Assembly: GCF_030519475.1 (NCBI RefSeq)
Contig: NZ_JAUMKD010000004.1
Location: forward strand, 397,501 to 461,500
Origin: Micromonospora sp. C28SCA-DRY-2
GTDB taxonomy: Bacteria; Actinomycetota; Actinomycetes; Mycobacteriales; Micromonosporaceae
DNA: 64,000 nt
Direction of reading: 5' to 3'
This document shows, one piece after another, positions 16,156 to 23,611 of the stretch. Both the position numbers and the translations under genes were made by a program. The stretch's first letter is position 1; each line of letters starts with the position of its first letter. The notes beneath the pieces were generated by a model. That model had not been told where the DNA came from, did not search any database, and saw only the letters and a program-made list of their open reading frames with translations.

Positions 16156-17082
16156 TCAGCCCAGGTGGTAGTTGACGTGGGCCGACCAGTGCGCGAAGCC
16201 GAGCCGCTGGTATAGCGCGACGGCGGCGGTGTTCGAGTCGTCCACGTAGAGCATCACCCGGTCCAGCCCGCGCCGGTCGCGCAGGTACGCCAGCCCCGCC
16301 GAGGTCAGCGCCCGGCCGAGCCCGCCGCGGTGCGCGGACGGGTCCACCCCGAGTACGTAGACCTCGCCGATCCGGGCCGAGCCGGGGCGCTCGTGCACCT
16401 TGGTCCAGTGGAAGCCGACCAGCCGGCCGGTCGCCGACTCCTCGGCGAGCAGGAAGCCGGCCGGGTCGAACCACGGCTCGGCGAGCCGTACCCGCAGGTC
16501 GTCCGGGGTCCAGCGGCCCTGCTCCGGGTGCTCGGCGAAGGCCCGGGCGTTCAGGTCGAGCCAGGCCGCGTCGTCCGCGCCCGGCCGGAACGCGCGCAGC
16601 GCCACCCCGTCCGGCAGTCGCGGCTCGTCCAGCGGGGCGGTCAGCGGCCGGCGCAGTTGCCAGAGCACCCGGGCCCGGCGGAAGCCGAGGTCGACGGCGA
16701 GCGCGGCGGCCGACGGGTGGTCGCCGTGCGCCCAGGCACGCAGCGGGCCGGTGGCCGCCGCCTGCACGGCCCGGGCGAGCGCCCGCCCGGCGCCCCGCCG
16801 CCGGTGCGCCGGGTGCACCACCAGTTCCACCCCGATGCCGCTCGCGGCGTCGGTGGTGTCCAGGTGGGCGTAGCCGGTGAGCGACCCGTCGTCGCCCCGG
16901 GCGACCAGGTGCACGGCCGGGGCCTGCGGGTCGCGCAGCCGGAGCAGCACGTGTTCGTCGAGCGGGTCCGCGCCGTCCGTGTCGCCGGCCCGGCGGGCCA
17001 ACGCGAGCACGTCGGCGATCTCCTCCGGGGAGAGTTGGTCGGTCCGGGTCACCCGGGCGGTCGTCGGTTCGGCGCTGCTCAT
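16156..17082 (-). CDS. mshD: Mycothiol synthase MshD
   Basis: A 308-residue protein made of two GNAT domains. The C-terminal, active domain carries the acetyl-CoA loop VLGVDPSAHRGGLGRALTSAGL and ends DDSNTAAVALYQRLGFAHWSAHVNYHLG. The degenerate N-terminal GNAT domain has VVHPAHRRRGAGRALARAV. MshD acetylates Cys-GlcN-Ins in the last step of mycothiol synthesis. Location between pst genes and glnR matches mycobacteria and Streptomyces. The ATG lies 6 nt after a TACGGT -10 (17089-17094). Confidence 0.93.
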   Translation of the reverse strand: MSSAEPTTARVTRTDQLSPEEIADVLALARRAGDTDGADPLDEHVLLRLRDPQAPAVHLVARGDDGSLTGYAHLDTTDAASGIGVELVVHPAHRRRGAGRALARAVQAAATGPLRAWAHGDHPSAAALAVDLGFRRARVLWQLRRPLTAPLDEPRLPDGVALRAFRPGADDAAWLDLNARAFAEHPEQGRWTPDDLRVRLAEPWFDPAGFLLAEESATGRLVGFHWTKVHERPGSARIGEVYVLGVDPSAHRGGLGRALTSAGLAYLRDRRGLDRVMLYVDDSNTAAVALYQRLGFAHWSAHVNYHLG

Positions 17083-17088
17083 CCCGCC

Positions 17089-17094
17089 ACCGTA
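17089..17094 (-). promoter_or_regulatory. -10 box of mshD, leaderless type
   Basis: TACGGT on the minus strand, 6 nt from the mshD ATG. Confidence 0.5.
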
Positions 17095-17143
17095 GCCCGC
17101 GGTCGCCGGCGCCGGTCCGCACCGTCCACAGCGGAGTGCCCGG

Positions 17144-17998
17144 TCACGTCGGCTCGGCGGGCAGCGCCTCCAGCTGGAACCGGCTGGTCAGCTCCGGCAG
17201 CATCCGGTACAGCGCGTCCACCGTCCCCTGCCGGTCGCCGCCGGCGTCGTGCAGCAGCACCACGGAGCCCGGCCCGACCTGGCCGACCACCGTCGCGGCG
17301 ATCGGCCCGGCGCCCGGCGCCTGCCAGTCCGCCGGGTCCACGGTCCAGTGCAGCGGCGTCATGCCGAGCTTGCGGGCCGTCGACACCACCGGCCAGGTCC
17401 ACGCGCCGCCCGGCTGGCGGTAGTAGGCGATCGGCGCGTCCGGCGCCGCCGCCCGGATCGCGTCGCTGGTGCGGATCAGGTCGGCCCGGATCCGCTCGGG
17501 GGACCGGGAACCGAGGGTGACGTCGTGGTCCCAGCTGTGGTTGCAGAGGGTGTGGCCCTCGGCCAGGATCGCCCGGATCAGCTCCGGGTGGGCCAGCGCG
17601 TTCTCGCCGACCACGCAGAAGGTGGCCCGCACGCCGAACTCCCGCAGCGCGTCGAGCACCTGTGGGGTGTACCGCGGGTCCGGGCCGTCGTCGAAGGTCA
17701 GGGTGACCCGGGAACTGCCGGTCGTGGTGCGGGTGCCGAACGGCCCGTCGGTCTCGGTCGGCTCGGGGGAGTGGCTGGTCCGGTCCTGGCCGGTCGTGTC
17801 CGGGCCGTCCGGGTGGTCGGTGGCGGGCGACGGCTGCTCACCGTAGTGCGGGCCGGTGGCGCTGGTGACCACGCCGGAGCCGCCCGGGTCGGGCCGGTCC
17901 GGGATCAGGCTCCGGCCCAGGGCGTACGCGGTGCCGAGCAGGGCGGTCACCACCAGCGCGACGATGCCGGCGGCGCGCAGGGCGGACGTCTCCGGCAT
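17144..17998 (-). CDS. Membrane-anchored polysaccharide deacetylase (NodB fold)
   Basis: A 284-residue protein with an N-terminal membrane anchor (about residues 8-28), a Ser/Thr/Pro/Asp-rich linker to residue ~95, and a carbohydrate esterase 4 domain. The metal and catalytic motifs are TFDDGPDP (101-108), NHSWDHD (H154, H158), YYRQPGG and a terminal VLLHDAGG. It probably deacetylates a cell-wall glycan outside the membrane. It lies between glnR and mshD, and its exact substrate is unknown. Confidence 0.9.
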   Translation of the reverse strand: MPETSALRAAGIVALVVTALLGTAYALGRSLIPDRPDPGGSGVVTSATGPHYGEQPSPATDHPDGPDTTGQDRTSHSPEPTETDGPFGTRTTTGSSRVTLTFDDGPDPRYTPQVLDALREFGVRATFCVVGENALAHPELIRAILAEGHTLCNHSWDHDVTLGSRSPERIRADLIRTSDAIRAAAPDAPIAYYRQPGGAWTWPVVSTARKLGMTPLHWTVDPADWQAPGAGPIAATVVGQVGPGSVVLLHDAGGDRQGTVDALYRMLPELTSRFQLEALPAEPT

Positions 17999-18155
17999 CA
18001 GTGGCCCCGCCCCGGTCGACCCGTCCCCGCCCCCGTGGTCCCTGCACGCACCGCCGCCCCCTCATTACCGGCAAACCCGGCAGTCAGGATATGTGCGTCG
18101 CGATGCTCAAAAGGGGCATAACGGAAACTGTCCCCGGAGAGGTTGGTCCTCCGGC

Positions 18156-18875
18156 TCAGACCGGCAGCGGCGCGGGCTCCGCGTCCGGCAGCGACCGCGC
18201 GGGCGGCACCACGAACTTGTAGCCGACCTGGCGGACGGTGCCGATCATCGACTCGTACTCCGAGCCGAGCTTGGCCCGCAACCGCCGGACGTGCACGTCG
18301 ACGGTACGGGTGCCGCCGAAGTAGTCGTAGCCCCAGACCTCGCGCAGCAACTGGTCCCGGGTGAACACCCGGCCCGGGTGCTGGGCCAGGAACTTCAGCA
18401 GCTCGAACTCCTTGTAGGTGAGGTCGAGCGGGCGGCCCTTCAGCTTCGCCGCGTAGGTGTCCGGGTCGATGGTCAGCTCGCCGGCCCGGATCGAGCCGCC
18501 GGCCCCGGAGATCGCGTTGCTCAGCCGGCCGACGGCCAGCCGCAGCCGGGCCTCCACCTCAGCCGGCCCGGCCGAGGCGAGGATGACGTCGTCGACGCCC
18601 CAGTCGGCGTTGAGCGCGATCAGCCCGGCCTCGGTGACCACCGCGACCAGCGGCACCCCGAGCCCGGTGGCGTGCAGCATCCGGCAGGTGGCCCGGGCCT
18701 CGCTCAGCTCCGAGCGGGCGTCCACCAGCACCGCGTCCGGGCTGGGGCCGGCGACCAGGGTGCGGACGTCGCGCGGCGCGGTACGGACCGAGTGGGGCAG
18801 CAGGTCGAGCGCCGGCAGCACAGCGGACGGCTCGCTCGCTCGCGCGGTCACCAGCAGCAGGATCTCCACGATCAC
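18156..18875 (-). CDS. glnR: Orphan OmpR-type nitrogen regulator GlnR
   Basis: A 239-residue response regulator-like protein with an atypical receiver domain: the conserved Asp is at residue 52 (AVLVDARSELSEAR) while other phospho-pocket acids are missing. The winged helix has DLTYKEFELLKFLAQHPGRVFTRDQLLREVWGYDYFGGTRTVDVHVRRLRAKLG. GlnR controls nitrogen genes without a partner kinase. Identification is strengthened by the position next to mshD and the pst operon, as in M. tuberculosis Rv0818. Confidence 0.88.
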   Translation of the reverse strand: MIVEILLLVTARASEPSAVLPALDLLPHSVRTAPRDVRTLVAGPSPDAVLVDARSELSEARATCRMLHATGLGVPLVAVVTEAGLIALNADWGVDDVILASAGPAEVEARLRLAVGRLSNAISGAGGSIRAGELTIDPDTYAAKLKGRPLDLTYKEFELLKFLAQHPGRVFTRDQLLREVWGYDYFGGTRTVDVHVRRLRAKLGSEYESMIGTVRQVGYKFVVPPARSLPDAEPAPLPV

Positions 18876-19060
18876 CTCCGTCCCGGCGGCGGGCGCCGCG
18901 CGTGACCAGCGGCACTCCGCACGGATGTGGCGCTGAGAACTAGGCGTGGGTCCCGGCGTCGCTGACGGGCGGGTATCGGCTTGAGCGTAACCGATCGCCC
19001 CGGCCGCGCCTCCGTGCGCTTTCCTGTTTGCCCGCCTTGCCCCTGATCGCGACTCAGGTT

Positions 19061-19076
19061 TTAACGTCGCGGAAAC
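19061..19076. promoter_or_regulatory. Candidate GlnR box
   Basis: TTAAC, 6 nt, GAAAC resembles the GlnR consensus gTnAC-N6-GaAAC with one mismatch. It lies in the 242-bp gap between the divergent glnR and membrane-protein genes. I see no small gene or RNA in the rest of this gap. Confidence 0.4.
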
Positions 19077-19117
19077 CGTGCTCCCCGGGTTGCCGGCCGG
19101 TCTGGCACGATCGGGGC

Positions 19118-20176
19118 GTGTTTCCCTCCAGTTCGCCCGAGACCGGCCGCGATCAGTGGCCCGACGGCCCCCGTCCGCAGCCGGCCGGCCCGTCCCGGGG
19201 CCAGCCGCCGGCCCCTCGTGGTGGCCCGGCCGTCGACCAGGACGACCGCCGGGAGCGCAGCGGGCCGCGCCGGGCCCGCCGCGGCGGTGAGCCGGCCCGC
19301 CGCCCCGACGACGAGCCGGGCGCCGAGCCGGACGAGGAGGCCGTGCCGCCGGTCGAGGTACGCCGGTCGCTCGCGGTCGCCGTCGCCGGGTTCGCCGCGC
19401 TGCTCGGGGTGGGTCTGGTGCTCGGCGCGCAGACCTCCGGTCCGGGGCACCGGCTGCCGTTCGCGTTCATCATCCTCGGCGTCCAGATGCTCTACGTGCT
19501 GGCCTGGACGATGGCCATGCGGCCGCCCGCGGTGCTGCTGGTCGCCGGGGTCAGCGTGGCGACCGCGGTCGCCGCGGACACCGCCGCGGTGCAGACGGAC
19601 GTCGCCGGGCTGGCGCCGCTGGGCTTCGTCGCGGTCGGCGGCTTCGTCCTCGGCGTGCTCGGCCAGTTGGTCCGGCGGGTCGACCGGGTGCGGGTGACCG
19701 ACTCGCTCGGCGGCACGCTGCTGATCGTGGTCGGCGTGGTGGCCTTCGGCACCCTGATCGTGCTCAGCCGGATCCCCGCCGGCACCCAGGCGATCACCGT
19801 CTGCCTGACCGCGAGCGGGGTGGCGCTCACCGTCGCCCGGCTGACCGACGCGGTGGCGCCGTGGCCGCGGCTGGCCCCCCAGGTGCCCCGCGGGGCCGCC
19901 GGCGTGGTCGCCGGCGCGATGGTCGGCACGCTGGTCAGCGCCCTGCTCGGCAGCTACCTGGTCACCCCGTTCACGCCGACCCGGGCCGCGATCATCGGGC
20001 TGGTGGCGGCGGTCGCCGCGGTGCTGGCCGACCTCGCGGTGGGTTACGCCGAGGCGGGCCGGCTGATGGCCGGCGAGCCGCCGACGATGTGGATCGCCCG
20101 GCACATGCAGGGCCCGCTCGGCGGCTTCGCGCTGGCCGCGCCCGCCGCGTACGCGATGTGCAAGCTGGTGCTGTGA
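19118..20176 (+). CDS. Multi-pass membrane protein with disordered Pro/Arg-rich N-terminus
   Basis: A 352-residue protein. Residues 1-85 are hydrophilic, rich in Pro, Arg, Gly and Asp, and should be cytoplasmic and unstructured. From about residue 86 there are eight or so hydrophobic helices with small-residue packing. I do not recognise a named family. It is divergent from glnR and directly upstream of the DUF2993 gene, so an envelope role is plausible. The GTG start is 6 nt after CACGAT, a weak -10. Confidence 0.75.
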   Translation: MFPSSSPETGRDQWPDGPRPQPAGPSRGQPPAPRGGPAVDQDDRRERSGPRRARRGGEPARRPDDEPGAEPDEEAVPPVEVRRSLAVAVAGFAALLGVGLVLGAQTSGPGHRLPFAFIILGVQMLYVLAWTMAMRPPAVLLVAGVSVATAVAADTAAVQTDVAGLAPLGFVAVGGFVLGVLGQLVRRVDRVRVTDSLGGTLLIVVGVVAFGTLIVLSRIPAGTQAITVCLTASGVALTVARLTDAVAPWPRLAPQVPRGAAGVVAGAMVGTLVSALLGSYLVTPFTPTRAAIIGLVAAVAAVLADLAVGYAEAGRLMAGEPPTMWIARHMQGPLGGFALAAPAAYAMCKLVL

Positions 20177-20255
20177 CCGGAGATTGAGCTTTTCCCCTTT
20201 CGGGTACGAACGGACCGCCACGGCGCGGGCCGGTGGCGCGGAGACAGGAGGCGGC

Positions 20256-21041
20256 GTGGCGCAGGACTACCCGTACGAGGAGCGGCCCCGGCGTCGGGGT
20301 CGCAAGGTGCTGATCACCCTCGTGGTCCTGCTGCTGGTCCTGGCCGGCCTGCTGGTCGTCGCCGACCGGGTGGCGGCCGGGGTGGCCGAGCGCGCGATCG
20401 CCGACCAGGTGCGGCAGGAGGTCGCCAAGCAGGACGCGCAGTCCGCCCCGCCCGAGGTCGAGGTGGGCGGCTTCCCCTTCCTCACCCAGGTCCTCGACGG
20501 CCGCTACGAGCGCATCTCCATCGTGCTGCGTGACGTGCAGGGCTCGGTGCAGGGGGACGCGGTCAGCGTGCCCCGGCTCGACGTGGACGCCCGCGACGTG
20601 CGCGCCTCGCTGGACACCATCCGTTCCGGGCAGGGCGAGGTGGTGGCCGAGACGGTCAACGGCACCGGCACCATCAGCTACGACAGCCTGGCCAAGCTGC
20701 TCGACCGGCCGGGGCTGCGACTGGCCGAGCAGAACGGCCGGCTCGCCGTCACCGCGCCGGTGGACATCCTCGGCCAGCGGCTGACCGTCACCGGCACCGC
20801 CGACATCACCGTCGGCAAGGAGGGCCAGGTGGCGCTGCGCTTCAACGACCTGGACGCCGAGGGGCTGCCGAACGTCCCGCTGGCCCGCGCCCTGTTGAGC
20901 AACTACGCCAAGGGCATCTCGGTCGACGTACCCCTGCCCGACCTGCCGTTCCAGCTCACGGTGCGCGAGGTCCGGCCGCTGCCGGAAGGGCTGGCGGTGA
21001 CCGCGGACGCCCGCGACGTGCCGATCAACTCGGCCGGCTGA
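20256..21041 (+). CDS. DUF2993 protein, LmeA-like
   Basis: A 261-residue protein with an arginine-rich cytoplasmic start, one signal-anchor helix (about residues 17-37) and a periplasmic-side beta-rich domain. The domain has PPEVEVGGFPFLTQVLDGRYERISIVL, the usual DUF2993 opening, and ends VREVRPLPEGLAVTADARDV. In mycobacteria the same neighbourhood encodes LmeA (Rv0817c), which supports lipomannan elongation. A similar lipid-related role is an inference from family and position. The GTG at 20256 follows AGGAGG. Confidence 0.8.
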   Translation: MAQDYPYEERPRRRGRKVLITLVVLLLVLAGLLVVADRVAAGVAERAIADQVRQEVAKQDAQSAPPEVEVGGFPFLTQVLDGRYERISIVLRDVQGSVQGDAVSVPRLDVDARDVRASLDTIRSGQGEVVAETVNGTGTISYDSLAKLLDRPGLRLAEQNGRLAVTAPVDILGQRLTVTGTADITVGKEGQVALRFNDLDAEGLPNVPLARALLSNYAKGISVDVPLPDLPFQLTVREVRPLPEGLAVTADARDVPINSAG

Positions 21042-21145
21042 GCGACCGGTCAGCCGGCGGGACGGCCGGCCGGCCCGGCCGTACCGTCGGTCGTGCCGGC
21101 GTCCCGGATGCTGGTCGGCCCGGTGGCGACTCCCGGTCCGGCTGG

Positions 21146-21151
21146 TAGGCT
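21146..21151 (+). promoter_or_regulatory. -10 box for the cysteine leader peptide
   Basis: TAGGCT, 8 nt before the leader-peptide ATG at 21160, slightly longer than the 6-7 nt seen at most leaderless starts in this window. Confidence 0.45.
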
Positions 21152-21159
21152 CCCTGGCC

Positions 21160-21237
21160 ATGGGGACGCTCCTCACCAAACGGCGCGCGGTCGACCTGTG
21201 CCGCGTGGCCACCTGCCTGTGTCGCCCCGTCATCTGA
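21160..21237 (+). CDS. Cysteine-rich leader peptide (candidate cysteine attenuator)
   Basis: A 25-codon ORF: MGTLLTKRRAVD, then LCRVATCLCRPVI and stop. Three cysteines fall in the last 12 residues. It lies about 200 bp upstream of the sulfurtransferase gene. In mycobacteria, short leaderless ORFs rich in cysteine codons ahead of cysA2-sseC2 act as cysteine-responsive attenuators, so the same role is likely here. Small hairpins follow (for example 21254-21268 and 21279-21294), but no clear intrinsic terminator with a T-run is visible, so any attenuation may be Rho-dependent. Confidence 0.75.
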   Translation: MGTLLTKRRAVDLCRVATCLCRPVI

Positions 21238-21440
21238 CGGCGGGGCTGTCCTCGGCCGCCTAGCGGCCATCGGCACGCAGGGTCCGCGTACCCTCCGGTG
21301 ATCCCACCATCGCCCGGCAGCGGCGCCGTCGCACGAACCCGTGATCCGTTCCGTCCATGGGTCCCGCGCGTGGTGCGACACTGACAATCATCGATCTCCG
21401 CGCGCTGGCTCACCATCCATCCTCACCAGGGAGTGATCTG

Positions 21441-22289
21441 ATGAGTCGCGACACCGCACTCGTCTCGGCCGAGTGGGCCGAGAAGAACCTCGACGCCCCG
21501 GGCGTCGTCTTCGTCGAGGTCGACGAGGACACCTCGGCCTACGACACCGGCCACCTCGCCGGCGCCATCAAGCTGGACTGGAAGACCGACCTGCAGGACC
21601 CGGTGCGCCGGGACTTCGTGAACAAGGACCAGTTCGAGGCGCTGCTCTCCGAGCGGGGCATCGGCAACGACGACACCGTCGTCCTCTACGGCGGCAACAA
21701 CAACTGGTTCGCCGCCTACGCGTACTGGTACTTCAAGCTCTACGGCCACCGCGACGTCAAGCTGCTCGACGGCGGCCGCAAGAAGTGGGAGCTGGACGCC
21801 CGGCCGCTGGTCAAGGACCCGGTGACCCGTCCCGCGACGCGGTACGTGGCGCAGGAGCCGGACACCTCCATCCGGGCCTTCCGCGACGAGGTGGTGGCCG
21901 CCATCGGCACCAAGAACCTGGTCGACGTGCGCAGCCCCGACGAGTACGCCGGCCGGCTGCTCGCCCCCGCCCACCTGCCGCAGGAGCAGGCGCAGCGGGC
22001 CGGGCACATCCCGACCGCGCTCAGCGTGCCGTGGTCCAAGGCGGCCAACGAGGACGGCACCTTCAAGTCCGACGACGAGCTGCGCAAGATCTACGCCGAC
22101 GCCGGGCTGGACGACAACAAGGAGACCATCGCCTACTGCCGGATCGGCGAGCGTTCCTCGCACACCTGGTTCGTGCTCCAGGAACTGCTCGGCCACCGCA
22201 ACGTGAAGAACTACGACGGATCCTGGACCGAGTACGGCTCGCTGGTCGGCGTGCCGGTCGCGCTCGGCGACGAGCCCGGGGAGGCCTGA
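21441..22289 (+). CDS. Thiosulfate/3-mercaptopyruvate sulfurtransferase (CysA2 type)
   Basis: A 282-residue tandem rhodanese. The N-terminal domain lacks a catalytic Cys (LYGGNNNW in its place), while the C-terminal domain has the active loop YCRIGERS with Cys at residue 233. Such enzymes transfer sulfane sulfur from thiosulfate or mercaptopyruvate to acceptors. The ATG at 21441 is preceded by AGGGAG with 7-nt spacing. It overlaps an operon with the DUF1416 gene 1 nt downstream and sits behind the cysteine leader. Confidence 0.92.
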   Translation: MSRDTALVSAEWAEKNLDAPGVVFVEVDEDTSAYDTGHLAGAIKLDWKTDLQDPVRRDFVNKDQFEALLSERGIGNDDTVVLYGGNNNWFAAYAYWYFKLYGHRDVKLLDGGRKKWELDARPLVKDPVTRPATRYVAQEPDTSIRAFRDEVVAAIGTKNLVDVRSPDEYAGRLLAPAHLPQEQAQRAGHIPTALSVPWSKAANEDGTFKSDDELRKIYADAGLDDNKETIAYCRIGERSSHTWFVLQELLGHRNVKNYDGSWTEYGSLVGVPVALGDEPGEA

Positions 22290-22290
22290 G

Positions 22291-22617
22291 ATGACCGCAC
22301 CGACCGCTGCCGGCTGCGCCGCTCCCGACCAGGCCGCCCCGCTGCCCGCCAGCCTCGACCTGGAGAAGGAGACAGTCATCACCGGCCAGGTCACGGCCGA
22401 GTCCGGTGAGGTGGTGCCGGGCGCGTACGTCCGGCTGCTCGACTCGACCGGCGAGTTCACCGCCGAGGTGGTGACCTCCGCCGCCGGGCAGTTCCGGTTC
22501 TTCGCCGCCCCGGGCGACTGGACCCTGCGGGCGCTGTCCCGGTTCGGCAACGGCGACACCACGGTGACCGCCGGCCGGGGCGTCAACGAGGTCGCCGTGA
22601 CGGTGGCCCTGGCCTGA
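22291..22617 (+). CDS. DUF1416 protein (SseC-type sulfurtransferase partner)
   Basis: A 108-residue protein matching the small partner always found after CysA2-type sulfurtransferases in actinobacteria. It has a Cys near the N-terminus (AAGCAAPDQ), then a carboxypeptidase-regulatory-like beta-sandwich: ITGQVTAESGEVVPGAYVRLLD, GQFRFFAAPGDWTLRAL. Only 1 nt separates it from the upstream stop, implying coupled translation. Its biochemical role is not established; co-occurrence suggests it serves sulfur transfer. Confidence 0.9.
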   Translation: MTAPTAAGCAAPDQAAPLPASLDLEKETVITGQVTAESGEVVPGAYVRLLDSTGEFTAEVVTSAAGQFRFFAAPGDWTLRALSRFGNGDTTVTAGRGVNEVAVTVALA

Positions 22618-22637
22618 CCCACGCTCTGATCGGCCCC

Positions 22638-22672
22638 GTGGCCCGTCGTCCCCACCCGGGGAGGCGGGCCAC
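22638..22672 (+). terminator. Hairpin terminator after the sulfurtransferase operon
   Basis: Arms GTGGCCCG (22638-22645) and CGGGCCAC (22665-22672), with further C/G pairing inside the loop, 21 nt past the DUF1416 stop. Confidence 0.65.
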
Positions 22673-22749
22673 GAGTCGTCTCGCCAGGGTGTACCGGGCA
22701 GCGGTGACGCGGCGGCGGGCCCGCTGCCCGCGCGTGACACCATGAGCGG

Positions 22750-23601
22750 GTGAGCGGTGTCGTCCAGCCGGGGTACGCCCCACCGACCGGTCCCGACCAG
22801 CCGGCGGCCCCCCGACGGGGGCGCTGGTTGCTCGTCGTGGCGGTGGTCTGGGCGGTGCTGCTGGCGGCACTCACCTGGGTGTCCGTACGCGACGACCCGC
22901 CGACCGTCCGCGAGCAGCGCTCCCTGGACCAGGCCGGCCCGGTGGTCGACCGCGCGGTCGGCGAACTGGTCGCGGCGGCCGGCGACGCGGTGCTGGCGCT
23001 GACCCCGGCGCGCGTCGAGCGGGGCTGCCGGGTCACCCCGTTCGCCGACGGCGCCACGCTGGCGCGCGGGGTCGACGTCGTGGTGCCCGCCGGCGAGGAG
23101 CGGGCACTGCTGGAGCGGGTCGCCGACCGGCTGCCGGCGGGCTGGGGGGCCGGCGTGCGGGCGACCCCGGACGGGCCGCGGCTGCGCGCCGACGCGGGCG
23201 AGTTCGTCACCGTCGAGGGTCGCGCCGGGACCGACGGCCGGGTCCGGCTGACCGCCGACACCGGCTGCCGTCCGGTGGGCAGCGGCTACGCGACCCCGCC
23301 GCCCGGTGCCGCCGGAGCCGAGCTGTCCGTCCTCGCCGAGGCGCTGGCCGCCCTCGGCCGGCCGGCCGGACCGGACCCGGAGGTGCTGGCCGCGCCCTGC
23401 CCCGGTGGCGGTGTCGCCCGTACCGCGCGGGTCGCCGGCGGGGCGCCGCCGCTGTCTCCGGCCGCCGCCCTCGCCCGGTTCGCCACCCCGGTCGCCGACA
23501 CCCCCGAGGTGTACGCCTACCGCCGCGGCGACGTCGCGGTGCTGGTCGACCGGGCCGCCGGCGACAGCCCCGTCTCCGCCACCACCGCCTGCCCCCGCTG
23601 A
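22750..23601 (+). CDS. Single-pass membrane protein of unknown function
   Basis: A 283-residue protein with a short Pro-rich cytoplasmic start, one transmembrane helix (about residues 26-44) and a 235-residue extracellular part containing four cysteines (for example ERGCRV, DTGCRP, AAPCPG, TTACPR) that could form two disulfides. I do not recognise the family. It converges on the debranching-enzyme gene with a 10-bp gap. The start is uncertain; GTG at 22750 is used. Confidence 0.65.
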   Translation: MSGVVQPGYAPPTGPDQPAAPRRGRWLLVVAVVWAVLLAALTWVSVRDDPPTVREQRSLDQAGPVVDRAVGELVAAAGDAVLALTPARVERGCRVTPFADGATLARGVDVVVPAGEERALLERVADRLPAGWGAGVRATPDGPRLRADAGEFVTVEGRAGTDGRVRLTADTGCRPVGSGYATPPPGAAGAELSVLAEALAALGRPAGPDPEVLAAPCPGGGVARTARVAGGAPPLSPAAALARFATPVADTPEVYAYRRGDVAVLVDRAAGDSPVSATTACPR

Positions 23602-23611
23602 CCGCCCGGCC

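Noticed and set aside
19106..19111. CACGAT as a firm -10 for the membrane gene
   Set aside because: Only a partial match to TANNNT, so no separate feature is given.
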